From positions 2,482,130 through 2,546,129 of the forward strand of contig NZ_CP097810.1 in NCBI RefSeq assembly GCF_000364165.2: DNA of 64,000 nt. Direction: 5' to 3'. Numbering within the stretch: position 1 is the first letter of the stretch; every line of letters begins with the position of its first letter. Made by a program: the position numbers and the translations under genes. The notes beneath the pieces are model-generated. The model searched no databases. It saw only the letters and a program-made list of their open reading frames with translations, and was not told where the DNA came from. The DNA comes from Clostridium sp. MD294. GTDB lineage: Bacteria > Bacillota > Clostridia > Lachnospirales > Anaerotignaceae. Positions 1-9,719 of this stretch are shown one piece after another.

Positions 1-452
1 CGAAAGAGTTGGCGGAAACATATCTGCATAACTATAAGCAAAGTATTCAATCAGACTATACAGACATCATTCAAAGTCATATAAATTCACACAAGTCTAC
101 AGTAGACGAATATGATGAATTATCAGGTGGGCTAGCATCAAAAGTAATAGGAAATCAACTCAATTCTATTTCTGCTGAATCTTTGGGGCTTTCCAATCTA
201 TCAGGTAATGCTCAGGAAATTATGGAAGCGTTGGAAAACGCCTCTAATATATTGGACGGAATGAAGCAGAATATAGAAGATGCCTATAAAGAAATGACTG
301 GTGGTAAGCAGTTTGCTGAACCTGCCAGAAGTACCTCTATTTTTAGTGGAAAATCCAGTTTTGATTTCTTTGCGTCCCAGATGGAAAAATCACATAATAT
401 CATAGATACTACACAGATGAAATTCACTGGTGAAACATTGAATTTTTTATGA
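1..452 (+). CDS. 3' end of an unrecognised protein
   Basis: The reading frame is open from base 3 and ends at TGA 450-452. The TTG at base 9 lies inside an open frame (Lys-Glu-Leu-Ala-Glu), so the gene almost certainly starts before the window. The visible 149 residues are hydrophilic and mostly helical, with no membrane segment, signal or catalytic motif I can name. A Gly/Ser-rich stretch sits in the middle and the end is FTGETLNFL. It is followed 110 bases later by a good terminator, so it is the last gene of its transcript. I do not recognise the family. Confidence 0.6.
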   Translation, partial: KELAETYLHNYKQSIQSDYTDIIQSHINSHKSTVDEYDELSGGLASKVIGNQLNSISAESLGLSNLSGNAQEIMEALENASNILDGMKQNIEDAYKEMTGGKQFAEPARSTSIFSGKSSFDFFASQMEKSHNIIDTTQMKFTGETLNFL

Positions 453-564
453 TATGGGATATTAAATAGTCAAAATGTTTAGGAATACAAATTTTGTCAA
501 TAAATGACAGTGCATTTCATAAAATATTTAGCCACCAAAATAAACAGCATATAAAAATTCAAAC

Positions 565-610
565 AAAACGGCGATTTTGAAACAACTGATTTCAATATTG
601 CCGTTTTTTT
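565..610 (+). terminator. Rho-independent terminator after the first gene
   Basis: An 8-bp perfect stem, AAAACGGC (565-572) with GCCGTTTT (600-607), is followed by a T run. The loop contains a weaker second pairing. It lies about 110 bases after the first gene's stop. The rest of 453-876 is AT-rich, and I see no gene in it. Confidence 0.8.
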
Positions 611-876
611 ATGACTAACTTCTGTAAATCATTTTTTCTCATTATGTCGCCTATTTTTAGAGGGGGGACTTTTTTCTTATCTTAATTTAATAGCATTGTT
701 TTAATATCTCTATTATAAGGCATCATAAAATAAAATATTTATAAATATCTATTTTCTACTAAATTATTTTCTTCGCCTTATTGGTATTAAATTTGTTAGA
801 TTTTTGTTTACAGCATTGCTTGTTTATATCGTAATGAATATTTTTATAATAAAATTTATAATGATAAAGAATTTAT

Positions 877-3800
877 TTATATTACTTGTACTGCATTTTC
901 TTTTATTTCATTAACTAATTTTACAATTCTTTCTTTTTTATTATTATCAAAAAGTTTCATAAAATTGATAGGTTTATCAAATGGAGGTTTCATTAACTCT
1001 ACTGCACTCTCCATATAGCCATTTTGAACAACATAATCAATAATCTTATTTATAAATACAATTTGTTCATGGTTTAATGAGGCATCATTTATAAATTCTG
1101 AAAATGCTTTCATAGCAGCATCATAATCTAATTTTGCAACTTTTCGTATCAGTAAGCCAAATGGTGTTTCACCAAATTCTCTTTTATAATCTTCTTCATT
1201 TCCTAATTCTTTTGTAAAAATGTTTTTCAGTGCTTCATAATCTCCAGTATCTAATCTCATATTTTGTCTTAATTTCCATATTGCTAAATGGTTTTTGTTT
1301 TCTTCAATATAGCGATTTACTTTTAGCCTATAATCTTCAAAATCATAAGCAGGGTCTAACATATCGCCTTCTTTTCTACTTATTACAATATCTTCAAGAT
1401 TGGTTATAATTTTTTTCTGTTCTGAGCCTTTATCTACTATAAATTTTATTAGTTCTCTTAATTCTATTCTTAAATTTTCAAATTTTAAAATATCATTAGA
1501 ATTCCAAAGCTCATCAGCATAAACAGTATTGATTGATGAAATACTATTTTTTATTTTAGGTATAGATGTTCTTTTCTTTAGTTCATCAGTAATAGAGAAA
1601 AGTTGTTTTTTACCTCTTTTTATTTCTGAAGTATTTTCCATAATTGCCAATATAATACTATACATCAAATTATCAAATCGTTTTGCATATTCATCAGTAT
1701 CGTTCATGGTAACTAAAGGAGCAATATTTTGCATCATATCATATTCATCTAACTCTTTAATATGTTCAAAATTTTTTATATCTGAAAATTTTTCAATATA
1801 TTTCAATTTCATTTTTACAGAAATCAGTTCTCTATTTAATTGCTGTATTTGTGACACAACGATATGAATTAATTCATTTCTGAAAAGCTGATATTTTTCA
1901 TCAGTATAGATAGCTTGTTGAAGGTTTTTTATGATTTGTATTCGTTTTATAAATATTTTTTCACTTAAAGTTTTTGTTTCTTTACTTTCAATACCTTCTT
2001 TATGTTGTCTGAAATACTCAAAATTACCGCAATAATCAAATATATAAAATCTTCTTTTGTCTGTATATTCTCCATCTTGTTTATCTAAAAAAGTTTTATA
2101 TTTACATAATCTAGTACCACGTCCTATCATCTGCCAAAATTTTGTTTTGGAACGAACTTTTTTAAAAAATACTAAATTAACTACTTCTGGTACATCTATG
2201 CCAGTATCCATCATGTCAACAGAAATTGCAATATAGGGTAATTTATTTTCGATTTTAAATTCTTTTATAATACTTTGTGCATAGGAGTCTTCGCAAGTAA
2301 TTCTTTTCGCAAATGTACCTTTATATTGAGTATAAAGCTTATCAAACCTATTTAATATAAATTCTGCATGATTTTTATTTTGAGCAAATATAATTGTTTT
2401 TCCAATGGTATCTCCGCCATTTGTTTTAATTCCATTTGTCATTAAATCCTGTAAAACCATATCAATCGTTTTTTCATTAAAAATAAATTGATTTAATTCT
2501 TCAGAAGATATAAACTCTGGTACTTTTCCATCATCTTCTACAAAATCATCTTCATATCTTTGTTTATCTTCTGGAGATAGGTCATCATAATAAATACCTT
2601 CTTCTAAAAATTTTGTTTGCGTTTCTATATTGTAATAAGGTACAAGAACATGGTCTTTATATACTGCAGTTTCATAATCATAGGCATAGGTAGGAACACC
2701 ATTTTCCATTTCAAAAAATTCGTATGTATTTCTATCTACATCTGTTTTAGGAGTAGCAGTCAGTCCTACAACAAGACAATCAAAATAATCAAATATAACA
2801 CCATATTTTTTAAATATACTTCTATGTGCTTCATCAACAATAATTAAATCAAAATGAGCAGGAGTAAAAAATCTTTTTCCATCATCATTTTTTGCTGTAT
2901 CAATAGCGTTTAATATTGTTGGATAGGTAGAAAATACAATTCTTGCATTTTTGTCCTCTTTGTTTGAGAGTAAATTGCAAAGGCTCATATCAGGCAAATA
3001 ATTTTTGAAATCGTCTTTTGCTTGTTCCACAAGTCCTATTCTGTCTGCTAAAAACAATACATTTGTAATATATCCACCTCTGGAAAGTACATCAGTAAGA
3101 CTAGAAGCAGTTCTAGTTTTTCCGCTGCCTGTAGCCATAACTAATAAATGTTTTCTTTGTCCTCTTTCAATATTAGAACAAACAGCACGAATTGCTTCTT
3201 TTTGGTAATATCTGTCTGTTATTTTATCATCTATTTTAATATCTTTTAAAGACTTACGTTGTTCTCTATGGTTCATGAGCTTTTGAAGGTCATTTTTGGA
3301 AAATATACCGCTGACTTTTCTTTGAGGATAGCTGAGGTCGTCCCAAAAATAAGTATCAAAACCGTTCGTTGTAAACATCATAGGTCTGCGTCCATATTGT
3401 TTTTCTAAAGCATTGGCGTAAAGTACAGCTTGTTGTCTACCAGTGTTAGGGTCTTTACTGCTGCGTTTTGCCTCTACAACAGCGAGTGGAAGCCCGTCCC
3501 TTCCAAAAAGCACATAATCAGCATATCCTTTTTTACCTTTTACATCATTCATATCTTGTACTTGAAATTCTTCTTTTACATCATCATCAAAATCCCAGCC
3601 ATTTAGCATCATATCAACGTTAATATAGCGTTTACGAGTTTCAAACTCTGATAAATCATTTGCTTTAAATTTACGCTGTTTTTTGTGTTGTTCTTTTCCC
3701 TCTGTCAATTGAGGAGATAACTGTTCAATTTGTTCTATGAGTTTTTTAATTAGGCTTTGTTGTTGTTTTAAAATGTCTTGTTGTTGTTTTATTTTTGAGG

Positions 3801-4242
3801 TATCTATAAAAATCTTTTTTGTAGGAATACTATTTTCGTCAAATGTTCTTTCTTCGTAATACTCTCCATAACAATAGTCAATCCACTGAATAAATTCAAA
3901 AAGTGTTTTTAATGCAAGTAAAGCATAACTTTTTGTGATTTTCTTTTCGGTATGTACTGCAATATTGCCTAACTTTATAATAGCAGGAAGTTTTTGCCAT
4001 GTATTTCGGTCAAGTGCTTCTTTAAAAGAAGGCTCATGTATTAATGATTGCAAATTGTCACGATAAGGCTTTTGTATGGTATTGTCTGCAGAATAAACCC
4101 ATTTTACAGCAAGTTCCAAAGCCTTACGGCAGCCTATGGCACACATAGCAGGGGAAGTATAAAAAACTTCTTCTGCTTCTATTGTGGCAGTACAAAAAAG
4201 AGTGTATTGCTTGTTTTGTTTTAAAAATTCAAAATTTGACAT
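877..4242 (-). CDS. hsdR: Type I restriction enzyme, R subunit (HsdR)
   Basis: This is the motor and nuclease subunit of a type I restriction-modification complex. It translocates and cuts DNA lacking the host methylation mark. The 1121 residues show, in order: an N-terminal DUF4145-like helical domain (about 1-130), a short coiled region (about 150-185), a PD-(D/E)xK nuclease core (YADYVLFGRDG...VVEAKR, about 240-262), Walker A ATGSGKT (about 367-373), DEAH (about 468), the helicase motif GLTATP, motif VI QMIGRGTR, and an EcoEI-type C-terminal domain. The size and layout are normal for EcoEI-like HsdR. All catalytic motifs are intact, so it should be active. It is the last gene of the operon, after hsdM, hsdS and a small gene. 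Confidence 0.95.
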   Translation of the reverse strand: MSNFEFLKQNKQYTLFCTATIEAEEVFYTSPAMCAIGCRKALELAVKWVYSADNTIQKPYRDNLQSLIHEPSFKEALDRNTWQKLPAIIKLGNIAVHTEKKITKSYALLALKTLFEFIQWIDYCYGEYYEERTFDENSIPTKKIFIDTSKIKQQQDILKQQQSLIKKLIEQIEQLSPQLTEGKEQHKKQRKFKANDLSEFETRKRYINVDMMLNGWDFDDDVKEEFQVQDMNDVKGKKGYADYVLFGRDGLPLAVVEAKRSSKDPNTGRQQAVLYANALEKQYGRRPMMFTTNGFDTYFWDDLSYPQRKVSGIFSKNDLQKLMNHREQRKSLKDIKIDDKITDRYYQKEAIRAVCSNIERGQRKHLLVMATGSGKTRTASSLTDVLSRGGYITNVLFLADRIGLVEQAKDDFKNYLPDMSLCNLLSNKEDKNARIVFSTYPTILNAIDTAKNDDGKRFFTPAHFDLIIVDEAHRSIFKKYGVIFDYFDCLVVGLTATPKTDVDRNTYEFFEMENGVPTYAYDYETAVYKDHVLVPYYNIETQTKFLEEGIYYDDLSPEDKQRYEDDFVEDDGKVPEFISSEELNQFIFNEKTIDMVLQDLMTNGIKTNGGDTIGKTIIFAQNKNHAEFILNRFDKLYTQYKGTFAKRITCEDSYAQSIIKEFKIENKLPYIAISVDMMDTGIDVPEVVNLVFFKKVRSKTKFWQMIGRGTRLCKYKTFLDKQDGEYTDKRRFYIFDYCGNFEYFRQHKEGIESKETKTLSEKIFIKRIQIIKNLQQAIYTDEKYQLFRNELIHIVVSQIQQLNRELISVKMKLKYIEKFSDIKNFEHIKELDEYDMMQNIAPLVTMNDTDEYAKRFDNLMYSIILAIMENTSEIKRGKKQLFSITDELKKRTSIPKIKNSISSINTVYADELWNSNDILKFENLRIELRELIKFIVDKGSEQKKIITNLEDIVISRKEGDMLDPAYDFEDYRLKVNRYIEENKNHLAIWKLRQNMRLDTGDYEALKNIFTKELGNEEDYKREFGETPFGLLIRKVAKLDYDAAMKAFSEFINDASLNHEQIVFINKIIDYVVQNGYMESAVELMKPPFDKPINFMKLFDNNKKERIVKLVNEIKENAVQVI

Positions 4243-4268
4243 TTATTTTCCCTCCTGTCTGTAGGGGT

Positions 4269-4451
4269 TTAATGTTTAAATATTCTTTGTATTTGGGTAT
4301 AAAATGCTAAAAATGTTTCCTCTCCCATCAAATCTTTTAAAAGAGCTATTTTTTCATCACTATCAAGCTCACTACATGATTTACAAGCCTCAAGCAAATC
4401 TTTTTTTGCCTTGTTATATTTGTGGTTTATATTTTCATTTGAATAACACAT
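4269..4451 (-). CDS. Small 60-residue protein inside the hsd operon
   Basis: This 60-residue protein has its own strong ribosome site (GGGAGGTG, 7 bases before ATG) and sits between hsdS and hsdR with gaps of 15 and 26 bases, so it is a real operon member. It is charged and helical, with a Cys-Lys-Ser-Cys pair near residue 24, and has no membrane segment. I do not recognise the family. From its position it could be an accessory or regulatory protein of the restriction complex, but that is inference from context only. Confidence 0.7.
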   Translation of the reverse strand: MCYSNENINHKYNKAKKDLLEACKSCSELDSDEKIALLKDLMGEETFLAFYTQIQRIFKH

Positions 4452-4466
4452 TTCAACACCTCCCTA

Positions 4467-5483
4467 TTATCCAAAATATTGCTGCATTAATGCTTTTTTT
4501 AATACTTCTAGTTTATCAAGACTTTGCTGAATAGTCAATTTTTGTTTGTCAACTTTTGTAACAAAATTAGCAAATTGTTCCTGTAGTTCAATAGGTATGT
4601 TAATAATTTGTTTCTTATGAATAATATTACGATTTAATGTTGGAACTCCTGTTCCATCATAAAAACGTTTTAAATTAAAATATTGTAACAAATATGCAAG
4701 ATATATTACATTATTTCCATGATTATCTATTGAAAAAAGAGTAGTATTTAAAGGCCAAAAAAAACCTTCACAATAATATACTTTTCCAATTGTTCCAGAA
4801 CGTCCAGTAATAACTCCATTTCTTGATTTTGCTTCACTATGATAATCTAAAATTCCATTAGCACCATAAATGGGAATTACCCCCCCTGAATTTCTATTAT
4901 AAACAGGAAGGTCATAGCCTCTTTGTAATGTGACTACATTAACAAATTCTGTTGTCGGGAAATTTTGAGAATTATAAACTGGGTCACCAAACATCTCTAC
5001 AAAGCGGGATTTTACTAATTCATCTAGTTTTTCTAGCTGTTTTTTGCGTAGAGCAATCAGTTCACTTACCTTGTCCAACACAGCAGCAATTTTTTGTTGT
5101 TCTTCATTAGATGGAAAAATAATACTGATTTCTTTTAACCATTTAAAATGTCTATTATATCCTGTGTTTGGAATGTGAGCATGACAAAGTGCATAATATA
5201 GATATTTATAATTTGCATTTTCTTTTTTTGCTTTTAATAATTTTACTCCATCTGCACCAAGAAAACAAGGTACATCAATATATTTTATAATTCTTGTATG
5301 ATCCCCAAATAATATAATTGGCACATCTGAATAAATTCCATTTTCTTCATTAGTATAACCAGCTATATATTCTTGCCCTTGGTCAAAAATTGGATATTTT
5401 CCTTTCATTAAATAGTTTTCTTTTGGAATTTTAGTTCCATATTTAGTAACATCTTTAAAAACATTAAGAAATTGTTCTTTCAC
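4467..5483 (-). CDS. hsdS: Type I restriction-modification specificity subunit (HsdS)
   Basis: HsdS chooses the DNA target for both methylation and cutting. The 338 residues contain two target-recognition domains. The first begins almost at the N-terminus and the second starts at about residue 175. Each is followed by a conserved helical spacer: one carries EEQQKIAAVLDKVSELIALRKKQLEKLDELVKSRF-type sequence near 125-165, the other sits at the C-terminus (KLTIQQSLDKLEVLKKALMQQ). It overlaps the hsdM stop by 4 bases (ATGA), so it is translationally coupled. It is slightly shorter than many HsdS proteins, but both halves look complete. The two domains are unlike each other, so the recognised site should be asymmetric and bipartite. 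Confidence 0.93.
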   Translation of the reverse strand: MKEQFLNVFKDVTKYGTKIPKENYLMKGKYPIFDQGQEYIAGYTNEENGIYSDVPIILFGDHTRIIKYIDVPCFLGADGVKLLKAKKENANYKYLYYALCHAHIPNTGYNRHFKWLKEISIIFPSNEEQQKIAAVLDKVSELIALRKKQLEKLDELVKSRFVEMFGDPVYNSQNFPTTEFVNVVTLQRGYDLPVYNRNSGGVIPIYGANGILDYHSEAKSRNGVITGRSGTIGKVYYCEGFFWPLNTTLFSIDNHGNNVIYLAYLLQYFNLKRFYDGTGVPTLNRNIIHKKQIINIPIELQEQFANFVTKVDKQKLTIQQSLDKLEVLKKALMQQYFG

Positions 5484-6943
5484 AACATTCCCTCCAATTC
5501 TGTCAGTCCTGCTGCAATCTGTTTTTCCAGTTCTTGCAGTTCTGAAAGTATTTGTTGTGTAGGAGGGTATTCCACAGGCACATATTCCACTTTTTTATAT
5601 TTATTGATAGAAAGGTCATAGTCATTTTTTGCAATTTCCTCTTTTGGTACAAAAAAGGATTGCTCTGTTCTTTCTCTGTCTTTCTCTTTGTCCATATTAT
5701 GAAAACGTTCTAACATATCAGGTATATCATTCTCTGCAATTACTGTACGTTTGTCGTCTAAACTAAAACCATCTGCTTTCATGTCATAAAACCATACATT
5801 TTCAGTTCCACCTGCATCTGTTTTTGTAAATACAAGCACCGCCGTAGAAACGCCTGCATATGGCTTAAATACCCCTGATGGCATGGATATAACAGCCATA
5901 AGCTGATGATTTTCTACTAATTCCTTACGAATAGATTTATGTGCTTTACTACTACCAAATAATACACCATCAGGTACAATACAAGCACAGCGTCCCCCTT
6001 TTTTCAGCATACGCAAAAATAATGCTAAAAAAAGCAATTCTGTTTTTTTGGTATTTGTAACAGCTTTTAAATTGTCATTTATGCTTTCAGAGTCTACTGT
6101 TCCCGCAAATGGTGGATTTGTTAGTATCAGCGTATATTTTGATTGTATTTCATTTTGTTTTGATACACTATCATTATAATCAATATCAGGGTTATTGATA
6201 GAGTGAAGCATTGTATTCATTGCTGAAATACGCAACATAGTGTAGTCGGTGTCAAATCCCGAAAACATTGTAGTTGTAAAATGTTCCCATTGTTCGCTTG
6301 TCATAACAGACTCATAATGTTTACGAATATATTCTGCTGAGGATACCAAAAATCCAGCTGTTCCACACGCAGGGTCACAAATATAGTCATTAGGAGTAGG
6401 CTGCATTAAATTGACCATCATTTCACGTATATGCTTTGGAGTACGAAATTGCCCATTATGTCCTGCTGTTGATAGCCTATCAAGCATATATTCATATAAA
6501 TCCCCTTGAATATCTAATCCTGTAATGTCTGTTGTATATAAATCTTCCAACCCTGTTATAATTTTTTGTAATATTTGTGGTGTTGGTATCATAAACATAG
6601 CTGTTTCCATATATTTCGAAAATGCTGAGGCATTTTCACCATTTAGATTTTTAATAAATGGAAAAACTTTTTGACTTACAATTTCAAAAATATCCCTTGC
6701 ATCTTTATTTTTGAATTTACTCCATCGCATAGATTGCCCTTCCTCTGTTTCAGGAAATATTTTTGTTATTTTTTCGCCAGTAAGTGCTTCAAAATTTTCA
6801 TTTTCTAATTCCTTCTCATCAAGAGAATGTATAAACATAATATATGTAAGCTGTTCTATTACTGTAATGGGGTTTGTAATTCCTCCAGCCCACATATCTG
6901 TCCATATTTTGTCAATTTTATTTTTTATTTCACCTGTTATCAT
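5480..6943 (-). CDS. hsdM: Type I restriction-modification methyltransferase (HsdM)
   Basis: HsdM is the N6-adenine methyltransferase subunit. With HsdS it protects host DNA, and with HsdR it forms the restriction complex. The 487 residues show an N-terminal helical domain (about 1-130), the AdoMet site DPACGTAGF (about 185-193) and the catalytic NPPF motif (about 273-276), all intact. ATG 6943 has a strong AGGAGGG site 5 bases upstream. It is the first gene of the hsd operon and overlaps hsdS by 4 bases. The RADAR genes lie immediately upstream on the same strand. Confidence 0.95.
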   Translation of the reverse strand: MITGEIKNKIDKIWTDMWAGGITNPITVIEQLTYIMFIHSLDEKELENENFEALTGEKITKIFPETEEGQSMRWSKFKNKDARDIFEIVSQKVFPFIKNLNGENASAFSKYMETAMFMIPTPQILQKIITGLEDLYTTDITGLDIQGDLYEYMLDRLSTAGHNGQFRTPKHIREMMVNLMQPTPNDYICDPACGTAGFLVSSAEYIRKHYESVMTSEQWEHFTTTMFSGFDTDYTMLRISAMNTMLHSINNPDIDYNDSVSKQNEIQSKYTLILTNPPFAGTVDSESINDNLKAVTNTKKTELLFLALFLRMLKKGGRCACIVPDGVLFGSSKAHKSIRKELVENHQLMAVISMPSGVFKPYAGVSTAVLVFTKTDAGGTENVWFYDMKADGFSLDDKRTVIAENDIPDMLERFHNMDKEKDRERTEQSFFVPKEEIAKNDYDLSINKYKKVEYVPVEYPPTQQILSELQELEKQIAAGLTELEGML

Positions 6944-6964
6944 AATATCCCTCCTTATTATTTC

Positions 6965-6970
6965 ATTATA
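6965..6970 (-). promoter_or_regulatory. Possible -10 box of the hsd operon
   Basis: On the minus strand a perfect TATAAT lies 22 bases before the hsdM start. I see no good -35 box at 16-18 bases, so the promoter may be weak or activated, or read-through from rdrB may dominate. No clear terminator separates rdrB from hsdM. Confidence 0.4.
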
Positions 6971-7034
6971 TCAAATGTCTTTTGTATAATACTATACTTT
7001 TTTCTTAATTCTTTTATGGTAACAGCTCTTTATT

Positions 7035-9719
7035 CTAAATTTCACCTTTTAGTTGTTTTAATAATTCTTCTAACTCTTCCAACATTTCTTTATCCGTTAA
7101 ATTGTTTCTAATAAAAGAACACTCTATACCGTTTTTTCTTAACTTTTCAATCCAGTTTAAAGCTAATTCCTTATTACACTTTTTTTCCATTAGACCATAA
7201 TAGATATAACATAATTCATTACTAATATTTGTATTAAATAAAGAAGGGTCGTCTGTATTTACACAAATCATTACATTATTTTTAGCGTCCATAAAATGAT
7301 TGATTGTATAAGAATGATGGTCAAATAAGGAATCCATTTCACCAATTACAACATTAGAAGAAGGATTTATTTCTATAACAATGCCAGCTTGTCCTAAATA
7401 TTCTTCTAATATGATTTGTACATTTTTGATAATTTCTACATCTTGTTGTGTAATTTCTATATGAATGGGCTTCACCATACGGTTTAAATAATATTGACAA
7501 TGTTTTGCATAATAAAGCTTTTTTTCATTCCATAAAATAGTATTATTTGGCATATTTTTGCAAAATTTTTCTTTTAGTTCTTTGTTCTCATAGTCTATAT
7601 TCATTAATGATTTCTTAAATTCTTTTTTATAGGCTCTTATTAATGTAGAAATATTTATTATGCTTCCATAAATTTTTTCTGATAACTGTTCTATCTTTTC
7701 TTCTAAATAAAATAATTGCTTTGTAACCTCATTTTCAGAATTTCTCAATAAGTCAAATGCCCAAATATAATTTTCTAACAGTTCCATTTGTGGTAAAATC
7801 ACAACAGGATTTCTTTTTTGCCAAAATTCTGCTGAAAGTCCTAATGCAATACCATGTCCAATTCTATCTCCTGCATGAAATTTACAGTAATGAACTACTT
7901 CATAGATACGACGCAATCCAGAAAGCAAATGTCTAAAGTCCTCTCCTGCATGAAATGTAAAACATAGACTTTGTAAAGAGCATTCTATACCATCTTTTTG
8001 TATAAATATTGGTTCACAAGAGCTATCTCTTGCATTTTCAAATATAGGTGCAAATATTTGTATTGGTGTTGCATTTTCTAAACTTGCTGCATCAATTCCA
8101 ACAATATATTTACTCAATATAGGATATTTTATCCTCATTTCTTTCACTTGTTCTAATTGTTGTTGATATTTTTTTTGTAAATTTCCATAGTATAAAAAGG
8201 AATGATAACCCTCTTCCTCTTTTTTTAAATAATCACAAGCTTCATAAAAGCATTTTGAACTTATTTCTGTATCTTCATTTTTTATAAAATGGAAAATAAT
8301 TCCTACTCTTGGTAGTCTTTTATATGGAACATATTCTTCCTCTTTCTTAATACAATAACTTTCATGCAATATTTTTTGATAAGCACTTAAAAAAGCTACA
8401 ATATCTTTAAAAAGGTCTTTATCACTATCTTTAACAGAAAGACGAAATTCTATTTTTTCAAGATATTTATTTTGAAATTGTTCTCTGATTACAATTTCCC
8501 AATAGTCTTTTTCTTCAATATTTTTTATAAAATTCCCAGCTTTACTATTTTTTCCATAATATCTTTGAAAATATTGTAATCCTGTTATAGTATTTTCTTG
8601 CACATAAATATTAAAAATATGATGTTTTATTCTGATATATTGAAAAAATATTTTTCTAAAATATTTATTTTGTTTTTTATTTTGTATTTTTTCTAAAGCA
8701 TAAAATAAAAAAATAGCTTCTCTTGTAGTATTAATATGTTTTGTTTTAAATATATTATCAATATAGTTATAATTATACTCATCATTTTTACTTACAAAAT
8801 AATTATTTTCTATTTCTTCCCACAAAGAAACAAAAAAACTATAAATAGCATTTTGTCGTTCTTTTTCTGATGTTATATCTTGTTTACAATTTTGTACATT
8901 ACTTTTTATATTGCATATAATTTGAAACAATTCTTTATAAGTTTCATTTGATTTTTCAGAAGAATTAATTTCTTCATATTTTATCCATATACTTAAAACT
9001 AATCTTAATATGTTTGCTGTTAATATTAAAGTAAAGTCCTCTTCTTTTAAACGTAAATTTAAAAAACCTTGTTTATTCTTCGCATACAACTGCTTCATAA
9101 AACTATCCCAAAACAACGGAAAACTTCCATAAGCCCCTACATGAATATGATTTTCTGATATTCCTTTCTGTAATAAGCCATCTAATTGCATATCTCCCAT
9201 ATGTATCAGTCCATAAAATCCCTTTAAATAATTAATATATTCAATATTATGCTCTTTAGAATAATTTGCATTGTCTAATAAATATTGTACTACAATAATA
9301 TCTAAAGGAATATGTCTGTTTAATGCATGAAAAAAAATTATTTTATTGTGTCCTGCAAATCCTCCAAGCAATTCTTTATCTTGTTCATTTTCCCAGTATT
9401 TATATACAAATTTACCGTCCCTTTGCGATATAAAAGATTTTGCTAATTTTGAAAACATATCTAAAGAATATTCTTCTGCATTATGATATTGCTTTTCCGA
9501 AAAAAAATAATATTTTCTAACAAGCATATCCAATATATCTAAATTATGTATATGATATTTTGATTTTATAGTGTTTTCTAGGGTTTCTGTAATATTTTTG
9601 GTGTTAAATTGGTTTTTATCTGTTTTATAATGCTGCTCTATACTATCCTGTTCATAAAATCCCAAACCTGCAAAAGGATAACACATTACTTCTATCATGC
9701 AGTTGATTGCGTTATTCAA
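7035..9719 (-). CDS. rdrB: RADAR deaminase RdrB (large zinc adenosine deaminase)
   Basis: This 894-residue protein has adenosine-deaminase zinc motifs spread over a frame more than twice the length of a housekeeping deaminase: ENHIHVG (about 190-196), HAGED (about 588), HAGDRIGHG (about 613-621) and NTDDPSLF (about 820). The long insert between the first and second motifs is typical of RdrB. Zinc ligands and catalytic residues appear intact. In RADAR systems RdrB forms large shells with RdrA and deaminates adenosine nucleotides during infection, stopping phage growth at the cost of the cell. The start is TTG 9719, right behind the rdrA stop, with AAGGAG 8 bases upstream, so the pair is coupled. 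An unrelated deaminase is unlikely given the partner gene. Confidence 0.88.
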   Translation of the reverse strand: MNNAINCMIEVMCYPFAGLGFYEQDSIEQHYKTDKNQFNTKNITETLENTIKSKYHIHNLDILDMLVRKYYFFSEKQYHNAEEYSLDMFSKLAKSFISQRDGKFVYKYWENEQDKELLGGFAGHNKIIFFHALNRHIPLDIIVVQYLLDNANYSKEHNIEYINYLKGFYGLIHMGDMQLDGLLQKGISENHIHVGAYGSFPLFWDSFMKQLYAKNKQGFLNLRLKEEDFTLILTANILRLVLSIWIKYEEINSSEKSNETYKELFQIICNIKSNVQNCKQDITSEKERQNAIYSFFVSLWEEIENNYFVSKNDEYNYNYIDNIFKTKHINTTREAIFLFYALEKIQNKKQNKYFRKIFFQYIRIKHHIFNIYVQENTITGLQYFQRYYGKNSKAGNFIKNIEEKDYWEIVIREQFQNKYLEKIEFRLSVKDSDKDLFKDIVAFLSAYQKILHESYCIKKEEEYVPYKRLPRVGIIFHFIKNEDTEISSKCFYEACDYLKKEEEGYHSFLYYGNLQKKYQQQLEQVKEMRIKYPILSKYIVGIDAASLENATPIQIFAPIFENARDSSCEPIFIQKDGIECSLQSLCFTFHAGEDFRHLLSGLRRIYEVVHYCKFHAGDRIGHGIALGLSAEFWQKRNPVVILPQMELLENYIWAFDLLRNSENEVTKQLFYLEEKIEQLSEKIYGSIINISTLIRAYKKEFKKSLMNIDYENKELKEKFCKNMPNNTILWNEKKLYYAKHCQYYLNRMVKPIHIEITQQDVEIIKNVQIILEEYLGQAGIVIEINPSSNVVIGEMDSLFDHHSYTINHFMDAKNNVMICVNTDDPSLFNTNISNELCYIYYGLMEKKCNKELALNWIEKLRKNGIECSFIRNNLTDKEMLEELEELLKQLKGEI

